From Craspedostauros australis (Eukaryota > Bacillariophyta > Bacillariophyceae > Mastogloiales > Achnanthaceae): 64,000 nt of DNA. The DNA is taken from the NCBI GenBank assembly GCA_026770025.1, contig JAMXDE010000030.1, positions 124,001 to 188,000 of the forward strand, in the 5' to 3' direction. Made by a program: the position numbers and the translations under genes. The notes beneath the pieces were generated by a model, which was not told where the DNA came from, did no database searches, and saw nothing but the letters and a program-made list of their open reading frames with translations. This document shows, one piece after another, positions 12,040 to 23,649 of the stretch. The stretch's first letter is position 1. The number at the start of each line of letters is the position of its first letter.

Positions 12040-12849
12040 TGTTGGCAAGTTCCATGAATGGAAGCCTACGATCGTGGAAGGTGGTGTTGGTTGATAGTCG
12101 TTCGTTTGCTATTTCATTAGTTGCCTACTCCGATCCTCTCGGTGTACGCCCGTTCTCTTGCCCGATGCTCTTGGCATGTTAATATGTTTTGTAGATTGGG
12201 TCTCCAACTATGAGTTGGTGTGCGAGATGCTCTCTTGCTGCTCTTTGTATTCTCTCTCTCTCTCTGTTAACATCGTGTGCTCGCGCTACACGATACTCCA
12301 TGTTCGATGCGTACTCCGCATTTGACACTCCGTTCGTTCAGTACTGGCTCCTACTCCATGAGTACTTACCATTTGAACTTCACCTTCTGTATCCGTGATG
12401 CTGATGCCCTTCGGTCATCGGATCTTTGCCTCCTGTTCTGACTTGGAGACAGATGTTGACGTGGTGACACGATGACATCCTGTCGACGTCAGAAGGCGTC
12501 CTTCTGCTCTCCAGATGTCACGTTCCATTGGTGATGCAGCAGTCTGTCAGATGATATCGTCATCTGAGGTTTAGTTGGGAAGTACCTCGAGATTCTCTTG
12601 GTACCATACGTCTCCATTGATGGATGGACGGACGATGTTTCTAATTCTCTCAGAAATCGTCGATTGCAAATTTCCTCCAGAAATTCTGCTCATTTTCGTG
12701 TGTTCCATTTCCACTGTAATTCTGACGAATCACAGCATACTATCGACACGAATGTAGTTGTACCGTCCAAGTACGTATGAGAGAATAACGGGTGAACGAT
12801 GCACATATACACGTACATCTCGACATATACTCACATGTACATCTCGACA
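12040..12849 (+). repeat. Left arm of an 810-bp inverted repeat
   Basis: This segment is the near-identical reverse complement of 14903-15711. It begins TGTTGGCAAGTTCC, ends CTCGACA (a TG...CA outline) and has an internal CT run near 12242. The inner 250 bp (12600-12849) match almost without difference; the outer part has scattered substitutions and a few small indels. The first codons read outward as GKFHEWKPTIVEGGVG-stop, which matches the C-terminus of the unknown protein encoded at 15657-17363. The arm could be a long terminal inverted repeat or one of two LTRs in opposite orientation. Confidence 0.9.
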
Positions 12850-13181
12850 CGCAGACACGTTCGGGAAAGAACTTTTTTTGACGGGTTGCGCACGGAACTT
12901 GACATTTCAGCGACGTCATTGTTCGACCTGTCCGAACACGTTTTTGGAATATCTAACCGTTTGTAGACGTTATCATTCAAATTCATATTTGACTCTCGTC
13001 GCATGTCACAAATCTCCTTATATTTTGCCGCCAAATCGAATTTTGCTTTTCTGCGGTGGCGTGCTGTGCTTGTGGCATGTTCATGTAGTTCTTGTATTGT
13101 CACCTTCTTGCACTCCTCCTGCTCAGTTCACTTCCATCAATACTAGTCTACTCTATCCACCTATCAGTACCAATCAGCATC

Positions 13182-14902
13182 ATGCCCGTCTCTACCACGA
13201 AAGCTGCGTCGAAAGACGCCAATCCTTCTCCCTCCAAGAAGCAGCGTTTTCCCTCCTCTCCATCTGTGCGCCCCTTCCCATCCGATCCTATTGATCGCAA
13301 GGAACTGTTCGCGCTGTCTGCTGCTGAGAAGCTCTTGCCTCCATTGGATATGGATGGTAACCAGCACAATCGGGCTTCTGCAACAGACAAGCTCCTCCCT
13401 TCTGTGCTCGAAGGCGCGACCTTCGACAACGAGTGTGACGTTGAGATCTTAGGCAACCACGAGCAAAATCGCACACTCAATGCAACCAACGAGAAGCTCT
13501 TTGTCCATGTGCACATCACCACCAACAATGGCATGATTCTTGACACCTCTAAGGTCACAGTGCAGGCCTTTGGACAGGGCTGCAATGCTGGGACAAAAGT
13601 GCATGTAAAAGTCTGCGTCCCGACTCCTCCAGCTTTCCCCGCACCCCTTCCCGCACCGACTATCCAACCAGCAAAGAAAGGCAAACGCATCCAATGCCGC
13701 AAGGCTGGTGACGACGAAGCCTTCCGCCCCAAGGGACGCAACAAAATCAAGAGCAGGAAATCAAACGCGGGAAGATTCCAAAACAAGCACAACACGAACA
13801 AGAGAGATGCGTTTGAAACCATCCACGAGGTTTTGCAAGAGCTTGGAGTGAAGAACCTTGCGACTGTGCTGGCCGACTTGCCGCGTTACAGGCTTGTGTT
13901 GGGGCGCAATTCTGACAAGCAAGTGTGAAGCAAAGCAAAGAAGATCTTTGTGGTGGCCTCCAATGCGCTGTGGTAAGCACTGATCCCAGCCATGACCTTG
14001 CCAGTTCCACAGATGGAACAAGTGGTTGCGTTCATGTGCGCAGGAGTGGACTTGCCGCCAGTCAAGCTGGCTCCCAATCTATACACGATTTGCCTCGTCG
14101 GCGAGAAGAACATTGCACGAACAGCAAGGTGCATTCTTGCCATGTCTGCCTTGCCACGCCAGTGCACAAACCTCCTCACCCAATCCAAGGGCGAACTTCC
14201 CGACGTTCAGCGTCTCAGCCTCTTGCCACAGCAATACACTGTCACACGGGGCCAGCTCTTCACTCTGCGCAACTACTATGAGCTGTTGCGCGAGGGCAAC
14301 GTGGCTGGTGCTGCTGTCTACAACTATCGTGTCAGCGCTTACAGCTTGGCTGGCGTGGTGTCCTTCATCAGCAACACTACCACATACAAGGCAGGCCTTT
14401 GTCACAATATCAAATGGGGAGGGGTGATATTTGAAAACGTGCCAGTATCCGAACGTGGCGGAACGAGCGTGGGCGAACTGTTCCAATGTACAAAACTACG
14501 ACGAACAACCCAGTTGGGGAGCAAGCATTCCGATCAATGACAGGAATGCTCACGCGCAGAGGCAAAGTGGTTACTGGTCTCTCCTCTTTTGAAAACTACT
14601 TCTGGATGGCAACAAAGACGCTGAAGGAGATGCTCGTGCGCTTGAATACCCTACTCGAGGATTCATTCAACAGTGATGACGGGCACGACGACTTAACTGT
14701 GGAGTATATTCAAACCTGTGAGACATTGGTGCGCGATCTGGACCTAATGATCACATTCCTCAAGTGGGAGTATACTGATTCGCACATGCAGATCAAGTGC
14801 GAAGAAGACCCCATGCACTGCGCTCATTTCGCGCTTCGCCGCAATTCAAAAATACGACAGGATAAATCTACACTCAGCACCACCACCACAACAGCACCTG
14901 CC
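13182..14902 (+). pseudogene. DD35E transposase-like family, copy 0, lacking the catalytic domain
   Basis: Frame from ATG 13182 (MPVSTTKAASKD) to a stop at 13928. It continues in the same frame after a second stop, from 13992 to 14540, then shifts frame at about 14500 and runs to about 14860. The middle and last parts align with the open copy at 23650-25980: VVSFISNTTTYKAGLC against VVQFITHNTHFKPGLC, and FLKWEYTDSHMQIKCEEDP against VQWEYGFLHMQKMCSED. The sequence stops before the RNase H-like DDE region, where the right inverted arm begins. The N-terminal 248 residues are Pro/Lys-rich and have no counterpart that I can identify. The two in-frame stops and the frameshift mean it is not functional as it stands. 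It sits inside the 12040-15711 inverted-repeat unit. Confidence 0.7.
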
Positions 14903-15711
14903 TGTCGAGATGTACATGTGAGTATATGTCGAGATGTACGTGTATATGTGCATCGTTCACCCGTTATTCTCTCATACGTACTTGGACGGTACAACTACAT
15001 TCGTGTCGATAGTATGCTGTGATTCGTCAGAATTACAGTGGAAATGGAACACACGAAAATGAGCAGAATTTCTGGAGGAAATTTGCAATCGACGATTTCT
15101 GAGAGAATTAGAAATATCGTCCGTCCATCCATCAATGGAGACGTATGGTACCAAGCGAATCTTGAGGTACCTCCCAACTAAACCTCAGATGACGATGTCA
15201 TCTGACAGACCACTGCATCACCAATGGAACGTGACATCTGGAGAGCAGAAGGATGCCTACTGACGTTGACAGGATGTCAACATGTCACCACGTCGACATC
15301 TGTCTCCAGGTCAGAGCAGGAGGCAAAGATCCAATGACCGAAGGGCATCAAGATCATGGATACAGGAGGTGAACTTCAAATGGTAAGTACTCATGGAGTA
15401 AGAACCAGTAGTGAACGAACAGAGTGTCGAATGCGGAGTACGCATTGAACGTGAAGTATCGTGTAGCACGAGTACACGATATTGAGAGAGAGAGAGAGAA
15501 TACGAAGAGTAGCGAGAGAACATCTCGCACACCGACTCAAAGTCGGAGACTGAACCTACAAGACAGGACAAACGTGCCGAGAGTATCGGGCAAGAGAACA
15601 GGCGTACACCGAGAGGATCGGAGTAGCCAAGTAATGAAAAAGCAAACGAACGACTATCAACCAACACCATCTTCCACGATCGTAGGCTTCCAATCACGGA
15701 ACTTGCCAACA
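14903..15711 (-). repeat. Right arm of the 810-bp inverted repeat
   Basis: Reverse-complement partner of 12040-12849. The two arms enclose about 2.05 kb, giving a 3.67-kb fold-back unit. Its outermost 55 bases supply the last codons and stop of the unknown protein that runs leftward from 17363. I could not find a matching short target duplication: the five bases outside the arms are cggtt on the left and gaggt on the right. Confidence 0.9.
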
Positions 15712-17437
15712 GAGGTGACTTGCTCATCGTCTCCACCTGCAACCCGTCCTCTTGGAATGACATGTGCCTGCCGTTTCCGCTCTGCCCTTTCTCTGGCAGC
15801 CTGCTTTTGCAGTGCCACCCTCAGCTCTAGTTCGGCCACCCTCCCAACCTGGCATTCCAATTGTGCCTCCAACACCTCGGTCACCTGCGTTGTCACCGAT
15901 TGATCATCTACAGACACCATTCCCAGTGCCTGGACGGTGTGGAGACTCTGCATTGTTGTTGGCGATTGCAAGGGTCGTTGGATGCGGCTGGCCATTGGGG
16001 TCACGGGTTGGATCGTCTGTGGCCATAACGATGCCTTGCGGATGTTGCTGGTAGATGGTGAGTTGGTGGAATTGTTGTTGTTGTTGTTGTCATTGTGGAA
16101 GGGGATTGTGTGTGCCTGTGATGAAACCATGTGAGACTTGGCTCCCTTTGCGATGTCATTGCTTTGGCCTGAGCTGAAACCAAGTGAATGCATTTTTGAA
16201 AATCTGCATGTCATGCCCACAGTGGTTGTCTTCTCCTTCAGCCTTGTTGACAAAATGAGCACTTTGCATGGTGCCCCAGTGTTGTCTGACATCACATGAT
16301 TGAGCCAGACAACGCCCCCAAGTGTGCCGCAAGCGGATGGGCAGAACATGGTGTCAATTGCAAAGGGCATTGGCACGAGCATTTCGCACTCGTGCCCATT
16401 CAAACAACTGGCCTTCTGCATTTGTCGGTCATGTGCTTGCGCCTTCTGTGTTGCATCCACCAACTCCCTTGCCTGCAGCTTGCATATCACCTTTGTGACA
16501 CCCCCTTCTGCTCCAATTACCACTGGAGGCTGATACTTCAGTACCACAAATGAACGAGGCACGCTGTCCACATCACAATATTGAATCGTGAGCTGGGTGT
16601 CTTCTTGTATGGTCCCTGCTAGCATGTAGAAGTTGATGCTGATCATCCTGAATGCCTCTCCCTTCGGTCTCCACATTTGCGTTGTGTAGAAGACGTCCAC
16701 ATGTTTTGCAAGGGAACAGAAGTTGGAGACGCGAGCGTTTTCGGACATTCCAAAGAAATGCCCATACCTTGCTGTGAGTGGATCATACAGTGGTGGGCAT
16801 GACATGCCCACAACTGCAATGTCATCATCGAAATCCATGTCCGCACCAACCACTGACGAAATCTCTGCTCCAAAGTCACTGATGACCCAATCATTGTTGA
16901 GGCAGGTGTCATTTTGTGTGGACGTGTCAGCTTCGGATGCCATTTTGGAGGTTTGGCTGGGATCTGACTCCCCATGGTGGCTGTTGTCTGTGTTGGTTGC
17001 AATGTTGCATGGTAATTCAGGCATTGTGGAAGCTTTGGTTGTTGCTGTGTTGGCCTTGGCAGGAGGGGACTTCGAAGGCTTGGTGTTGTCAAAGCCATCA
17101 GGCTCATCAATTGGGCGAAGGTGCATGCCCAGATTGCCGGACGCGTCCGGATTGAAGCCACCATTTGCTGGCACACTCAGAAACAAAAGCACAAAAACAA
17201 TGAAGAGATGGAGTTCCTGGTGAGTGTTGATGTCATGGCAAGTAGTGCATGAACACAAGCTGCAGAATGACAATTGCAACAAGGTTATCACCAGCATCCC
17301 AAACGAAGCTGCCCATCCAGTGGAATGATTCACTCTTTTGTTGCATTGGCAACGACTTACCAAAGAAGATCTTGTTCTTGACCAGCGTTTTCTTGAGTGT
17401 CACGTACCCTTTGACGAAGTTCTTTTCTGGGTACTTG
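15657..17437 (-). CDS. Unrecognised Cys-containing, coiled-coil protein of the element cluster; 5' end cut by an LTR-like repeat
   Basis: The main exon is 17167-15657 (503 codons plus part of a split codon). A GT-AG intron fits at 17360-17168 (donor GTAAGT, acceptor GTGCCAG), and the phase matches an upstream exon at 17437-17361 reading YPEKNFVKGYVTLKKTLV. That exon is interrupted at 17437 by the LTR-like repeat, so the start is missing. The protein has an acidic Ser/Thr/Asn-rich N-terminal part, then a central Cys-rich domain (SCLNGHECEMLVP, then MFCPSACGTLGG). Near the C-terminus there are Asn repeats and a charged coiled coil (LEAQLECQVGRVAELELRVA). It ends in GKFRDWKPTIVEDGVG inside the right inverted arm. 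I do not recognise a family. Its location suggests an element-borne gene, but a disrupted host gene is possible. Confidence 0.5.
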
Positions 17438-18216
17438 TGTTGGAAATCCGGGGTATAGATACTGTAGTTTAACCTTTATACACCTTCATTTCTCAATTCC
17501 TCAAGTCGTTTGCCCATGATGATGCTGGTTGCGCCCTGAAGTTGCTCCTGCAATCATCATAGCACACCCTCTCCATCATTCACATCTCATTGCTCATGAA
17601 AGGTTCATTTCATCATGTTCAATCATAGAGGTTTCCTCCTACACTCCTGCAGTGCATGCATGCCGATGCTGAGTTTCACTCTCTTCCGATCAGGCATCCA
17701 TCACTCATCCAGTGCACTCTTTCATGTTGTTCACTCACTCTTCTCACATGTTCACTGTTGGTCACATTTGGTTCAGAACATAGAGTTCTGGCACGATCAG
17801 TCCAGTCCTTCGATACTGTTCCAGTCCGCGCTTTGTTCTCCTTCGGCGGTTCTCTGTTAGTCACGTAATCATGGTCTGAGTTTTGATTGATACAACAGTG
17901 ATGGCATTTTCGCATGATGGCATTTTCGCATAGGTGTTTCGGTTCGACTGGTCAACCCTCGTGATTGGAACACTTCGGTGTTCCAGTCTCCCTTTCGCAT
18001 CCACTGTTCGCCATGTTAGTTTGCCAATCATCTCAAAACATGTCACATCATTAGTCTGTCCTTTGTCCGTCATACTCTTGACACACAGAGGGCGAAGGTC
18101 CACAATCGACTTGGGAGTGTGTCCGACTTTGGTAGATCGGTCAGTCTATTTTTGGTATTATGGGAGGTGTGGCAATCTAGGATAACACGACATTGTCGTA
18201 CCCTCGATTCCTGACA
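17438..18216 (-). repeat. LTR-like repeat A, reverse polarity
   Basis: It starts TGTTGGAAATCCGGGG and ends CGATTCCTGACA. It is strongly similar along its length to the reverse complement of 56688-57477 (shared blocks include GTTTGCCCATGATGATGCTG and TTCTCACATGTTCACTG). I define forward polarity as TGTCAGGAATCG to CCGGATTTCCAACA, the direction this family has before the gag gene at 62286. Both ends have the TG...CA outline of LTRs. The flanking five bases (acttg and agcaa) do not form a target duplication. Confidence 0.85.
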
Positions 18217-18483
18217 AGCAACAGTGGGCAGCAACAGTGGGCAGCAACAGTGGGCAGCAACAGTGGGCAGCAACAGTGGGCAGCAACAGTGGGCAGCAAC
18301 AGTGGGCAGCAACAGTGGGCAGCAACAGTGGGCAGCAACAGTGGGCAGCAACAGTGGGCAGCAACAGTGGGCAGCAACAGTGGGCAGCAACAGTGGGCAG
18401 CAACAGTGGGCAGCAACAGTGGGCAGCAACAGTGGGCAGCAACAGTGGGCAGCAACAGTGGGCAGCAACAGTGGGCAGCAACA
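18217..18483 (+). repeat. 13-bp tandem array, about 20 copies
   Basis: The unit agcaacagtgggc is repeated about 20 times with essentially no variation, starting at the first base after the LTR-like repeat. Because 13 is not a multiple of three, each strand can be read openly in all three frames as a 13-residue repeat (for example QQWAATVGSNSGQ), which explains the overlapping long frames here. The homogeneity implies recent expansion. A single unit also occurs near 52866 in the second element cluster. Confidence 0.95.
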
Positions 18484-18715
18484 CAGTAGGAGCATGAGCA
18501 GCAGAAGATGCAGTGGTGGATGCAGCAACAGCACCACAACCCAGCCGCAGTAACACCAGCGGCAGACAGCAACACCAGATGTGGTGGCAATGCAACAAAC
18601 AATGATGCCAGCAGCGCCGCAGCCAAGCTGAAGCAGCAACTAGAGCACCATACCACAGCAAATACAGAAATATAGACATTGGATACTCTTTATTGAATTC
18701 AGTCCTCTCAGATCT

Positions 18716-20078
18716 CTAGTTCAGTTTTGTATGGTAGGCCTGCACTGTCTGCGAGGATGTCTTTGATGTTCGTTTTCGTTTCTTGGGTTGTCCTTGTTCT
18801 GGTTGTGGTACGATCGATGCAGTTTCCTTTTCTTCTCGAGTTCGACTGCAAGTGCGAACAGTTGATTTGGACTTTGGTGGTAACGGTTTTCTCTTTGTGG
18901 TTGGTTTGGTTGGTGGCGATGATGGTGGTGGTTTCAGTGCACTTGTTAGCCGGAGTTTCACCGTTGATTTTCGCGGCGGTGTCGCGTTGGCCGTTGGTAT
19001 GGTTGTTGATGTGAGTGCTGGTGGGGGTTTGAATCCGGCGGTTGTCGCCATTTTCTCCCTTGGTCTTGTTCTGTTGAAATTGGCCTGCAGCCACTCATCT
19101 GTTGTCTGAAAGCGAAGCAATCAATCATGCTCGACCAATTCTTGCACCACTGTTTCCTGTCCCTCAGCCCCTGTGGCCTGCTTACGAGTGGATGGGTCAT
19201 TCAGCTTGTAGCAGTCATCAAGCAATGCTTTCACACCCAACACCAGACCTGCTTTCCTTGTGGATTTGGTGACTGCCCATCCAGCGCACATCTTTGGTGG
19301 CGTCGAGGCTGTTCTGGTAGCATTTCCTGGGCGTGTCCACAATACATGACTCTCCGCACCGCTCATGTTGACAGCTGCACAGAACACATTTGGGTTGTTG
19401 TGCATCTCTCCATCTGATTGCTCCTTGGCAACATTAGCCAGGCTCTTTGCCTTGCGCCGCTGTGTTAGTGACTTGGTTGTGAGAGCAGGCCCATCCGACT
19501 CCTCACCAACCTTGCAGTTGACCATCAGTTCTTGCCCAACAAATCGAACCAAATAGTCCCAGCTGATGATCTCAGGGTCAGTAAGATTCGAAGATGAATA
19601 CACCTCCACACGACCATCGAACCATTTGAAGTGATGGGTGGCTCTGACTCCGACCTTCTGTGTCCTGAACTTGATGTCATTGATGCCGTTGGATACAATC
19701 AACCCTTTCAATTCCGATGCATCCACAAACACAGCCGTGGTTCCTGCAATCTCCGCAAAGTTCATTGCCTCGAAGATGCCCAATTCTGTGGTGATCTGGT
19801 TCCCTTCCTTGATGTATGCATTCAGCACATGGGCGATGAAGCTGAAGTGAGTGTCCAGCCGACTCTACCCTATCTGTGCTTCGGTGTACACCCATTCCCT
19901 GATCTTGGGAAGATTCTTATTGTCTGCATGGGCATTCCAGCCAAAGATGAATGTGATCAATTGCTGGCTTGCGAAGCAACTAGCATTGTCACTTTGCACC
20001 ATGATATCCTTCACATTAGGGTATTGTGCAACATTAGGGTATTGGGCATGAATCTGCTCCATCAGGAACGACAAGACA
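18716..20078 (-). pseudogene. DD35E transposase-like family, copy 1, C-terminal half
   Basis: Read leftward, the frame enters at 20078 from inside the protein and contains SDNASCF (catalytic Asp), then 35 residues, then the catalytic Glu in YTEAQIG. It meets a TAG at 19865 but continues in the same frame (LDTHFSF...) to 19121. A basic Pro/Lys-rich tail follows in 19120-18716, possibly after a tiny intron or a frameshift. The region after the Glu aligns with the end of copy 2 (VRATHHFKWFDG against TRATHQVDILDN). The N-terminal half and first catalytic Asp are missing because the 20079-20702 unit interrupts the gene. A short in-frame duplication gives QYPNVAQYPNV just before the Asp. Inactive. 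Confidence 0.75.
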
Positions 20079-20702
20079 TGTCAGGAATCGAGCGTGTGAC
20101 TATGTTGCGATACTCGTAGATTGCCGCACCACCCAATACTATCATGAGGCCGAATATAATCAACTCATGGTGATCACACTTGGACAACCTTGTCCCTGTC
20201 ATGAAGCCTGTCCCTATCATGAAGCCTGTCGCTACCAGCTTTTCCATTCTGTTCAGCTCTTGCTTCTCTCTGTCTGTGAAGAACAGTGTGACTGGGACAC
20301 CCTTGAAAGAGTGTCTCAATCGCTTGCGATCTATTGGCACGATCGATTTGTTCCTTTTTGTGATGTTCCAATCCATACTTCGTCCTCCTTCATTATCCAT
20401 TCACATACAGCCTCATGTTCTGGGTTGTGAAGGATAAAACAGGAATGGCGCATGTGCATACATGTTGGCACACCAGTCAACAGCCATGCTCAGAACACTT
20501 CATCATTCCAGTCTTTCTTCATTGCTCATAGTTCACCATGTCTGTGTCTCATCCATCCGCCTTGTGAAATGCAGGGAGGACAGGCTGCAAGAGAATCAGA
20601 AGTGTGTCCGTCTTTGATGGATGGACTGGTTCAATATTGCTAGTATGGGAGGTGCGGCAATCACAGGGTAAGTCAACTAAATCGTACCCTCGATTGACGA
20701 CA
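20079..20702. repeat. 624-bp unit with inverted LTR-like ends between two head-to-head transposase copies
   Basis: The left end reads TGTCAGGAATCGAG, later GATTGCCGCACC; the right end reads GGTGCGGCAATC, later CCTCGATTGACGACA. Each end resembles the TGTCAGG end of the LTR-like family, in opposite orientations, for about 75-110 bp; the middle is unrelated and contains a short tandem repeat (ccctgtcatgaagcctgt) near 20193. It may be a small inverted-repeat (MITE-like) element or two truncated LTR ends fused together. No target duplication is visible (agaca and catac). Confidence 0.65.
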
Positions 20703-23134
20703 CATACTGCCATAGACAATGAATCTGTTGATACCATCATCGAGGAGGATGCTGTGGTGTATGATGCTGCGATGTATGATGATGACAGTGCAGAGCTCCT
20801 CAACAATGAGATGGCAAGTGATGACAGCCAGGAGGATGGCAGAGATCTTGAGTATGATGAAATGGAACATATGTGGACAACATGGGATGGCAATACAAAG
20901 TCTTGGGAGAAACTGTCCTCCATCATCAGCATGGCCCAACACAACATGCATGGTTTGAGAGACTTCTGCAAACAAGGATACAGCACGATTCCTGGCAAAC
21001 ATGAGACACAGAAGTGGTCAATGATCAACAGAGCATGGGAGCGGTTGATCACGATCTCATCGCACATCATCTTTCCCAACAGACCATGTCTGCGCCAATT
21101 TGCCAATGTGATGAGATTTGTCAGAGATGACAAACGCCTGCCTTAACTCGCCTTGGAAGAAACTGTCTGCCTGATGCTCTTCTTTGGCAATAGAGAGGTG
21201 TCCAAAAATGGCAGGTGCAATCCTCGCGTCAACTTCAACCTGCAAAGACTGTGCTGCCATCCTCACGCACCACTACAAGTGCCTCTCTCCAGAAGATCAG
21301 GCAAAGGTCATCTCCATGCGGACTAAAATGCACAGCTCCAAGCACAAACGGCTGATCCGTGCCACCAGAACAATTCTCAGGAGCGGACCAATTCCTGTTG
21401 GGAAGGCGAGAAGCCGCCTTGGTCGTGAGAAACTGCAGGAGGTAACTTCCTTCCTCGCCTCTGTCACAAATTTCAAGCCAGGCAGATCGTGCAAGGTGAA
21501 GCTCCATGGCGTGGTGTACGATGGTTTGCCTATCTTCCTCCGCGGCAACCAGACTGTCAGACAGCTATTTCGCCAATACAAGCAGACAGCAACAAAACTG
21601 GTGGGATTCAACACGTTCCACAAGGTCTTGCCCTCCTCACCAAACATGGCAACTGCAAAACAGGTCTTTCATCCTACTATGTGGATATTTTGGAAATGTC
21701 CATCAAGTTTACCGATATGCTCATGCGAATCATCGAAATGCTGGGCACAGATGATGCCACCAAGGATCTGCGCAAAGAGGCACTCGAAATTGGCGAAGAG
21801 TGGAACGAAGTCTTCACCTTGTCAAATGGGAGTACACACCTTCTCATGTGCACATCCAACGTGAGGACGACCACCTCCACTCAGCACAATTTGCTCTCAC
21901 CACCGGCGAATGTGACGCCCAACAGGAAGGCTGTGCACGTTGTGCGCATGCAATGATGTTCTTCTCCTTCCGTGTCACGGACTACCTTGAACGCACCAAG
22001 GCTCACATCCACAACCAACAGGACCAAGCAGAGTTCAACACCATGTTTGGGGCTGTGTCTCTGTGTGATAAGCAGCTTGGTGTGTACATGTCACACAAGG
22101 TGAGGGCAATGGTGCAATTCGAGCAAATCCGAAAGGAGAAGGAATCACTTATCAATGAAGAAGACAAAATGATCATTGTGCTTGATCACAAGCAGAAGAT
22201 ATTGCCCATCTGCAGCAAAGAATGTCAATCAGCATATTTTGCCAAAAAGGGAATGTCACTTCTGGGTGTGATGACCATTACTTATGAAGGAGGTGAGTAC
22301 CACTATCGCTTTGTGGACATGCTGATAAAAAACTACCATGCACAAGATCAAGTGCAGGTTGCAGGACTTCTCAAGCTACTTATGGCAGACATCTTTCCTG
22401 TCATGCATCCGGACAAGAAAAAACGTCATCCAGAGTGACAACGCAAGCTGCTTTGACAGCCCATCATTGATGCACTACATTTATGGGCTGAACCGAGGAG
22501 AACATGATGTGAAATTCAACCCCGAAGGCACCGCGGAAGAAAAGGCCCAATCATACACCGATGCAAAAATGGAGATCAACAACATCACCACCCATCCTGA
22601 TGCCTCCTGCAGGACAAGGCAATGAATAAGCCACCCAACCACCCAATCCACGCCCAAGATTGCCAAGTGCATCTACACTGAAGCACAGACTGGAAAGGGG
22701 CTCCTTGATGCACATTTCAGCTACACCAATGGCAGGCTCATATGGTACATTGATGGGGCCAAAATGGTAAGGAACAAACAGAAGAGGATGTTTTCCATGT
22801 GCTTGTGGAAGGGGAAAACTTATTGGCACCGCTCTTGTTTCCAGTCAACGAGAAGCGAAAATCGACCTTCTCCACCACGATTAAGCTCCGGACAAGAGCA
22901 ACCCACCAGGTGGACATCCTTGACAATTGTGTACATGTCACAGCATCATCCGGAGTGTCCAAACCAGAAGTTGTTGCACACACACAGCTTGATCTGTACT
23001 ACATGCAGGACCTTGACATCTGCTTGTTGGAAGGGGAAGTGAAACCAGTCACTGCGGCGTTCACATCCAAACCACAACCAAAGCAAACCGCTCAAGCAAC
23101 GGCGAACGCGAAAAAAGAAACGCGAGCAAACTGA
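20703..23134 (+). pseudogene. DD35E transposase-like family, copy 2, full extent but frameshifted
   Basis: Pieces in several frames: 20703-21146 (acidic N-terminal region), 21184-21700, 21650-21810, 21800-22438 (zinc-binding and first DDE part), 22430-22625 and 22670-23134. They follow the order of the open copy 3. Recognisable parts are KWEYTPSHVHIQREDD, CDAQQEGCARC, the first catalytic Asp in VLDHKQKILP, the conserved KKGMSLLGVMT, SDNASCF with the second Asp, and TEAQTGKGLLDAHFSY with the Glu. An insertion lies between the second Asp and the Glu. The C-terminus is basic (KPQPKQTAQATANAKK). At least four frameshifts mean it is inactive. A degenerate LTR-like repeat follows immediately. Confidence 0.75.
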
Positions 23135-23441
23135 TGTCAACTGGTGTCACACTGGGAGGCACGATGTGGTATGTACTGCACGAATGTAGATAGAAAACAC
23201 TGTGGATATGTATGATAAGGTACAGCAGTGAAGCAAAATGAGACACCTGGAGTGTATGAGACAAAACAAAAAGAAGTAGGGGAAAGAAATCATGTACACA
23301 AGGAGGAACATTGGGTGGTACTGTGGATTATACTTGCTATCTAAATTGGAATTGAAGGAGATGAAGAGAGTGATCTCAGAGTTCTAAAAACGGTACAATC
23401 AAATGACAGTTAGATCTACGTTGACTACATCCCGGATTTTC
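23135..23441 (+). repeat. Degenerate LTR-like repeat, forward polarity
   Basis: The last 130 bases align with the end of the repeat at 29200-29936: AAATTGGAATTGAAGGAGA, GAGTTCTAAAAACGGTACAAT and a decayed terminus ATCCCGGATTTTCCATATG. The start is too diverged to place exactly. Together with repeat A (17438-18216, reverse polarity) it brackets transposase copies 1 and 2. Confidence 0.6.
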
Positions 23442-23649
23442 CATATGTATGGATTGCGCCCGTGTCCCGCTGGTGAAGGCCTCACAAGTAGGATGAAGCA
23501 GGATGGCATCCATTTCGTATGTTGCTTGCATCCAGAAGGGAGGCAACCGAAGATCGCACGGGAAAGTCGCACATATTTTGAAACGCCTCTTGTTCCGTTG
23601 TTGCCTTGTGACCCGACCTGACCCGACCCGACCTGACCGCCTTGCGTAG
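23442..23649. other. Short spacer with CCCGACCTGA repeats
   Basis: Non-coding spacer between the degenerate LTR-like repeat and the end of transposase copy 3. Around 23610-23640 the sequence is a short run of cccgacctga-type repeats. Nothing else is recognised. Confidence 0.5.

Noticed and set aside
18217-18483. CRISPR array
   Set aside because: The 13-bp units are contiguous with no spacers, and the sequence is eukaryotic.
20021-20050. Telomere-like TTAGGG sequences
   Set aside because: Only two TTAGGG occurrences, within a short in-frame duplication of transposase copy 1.
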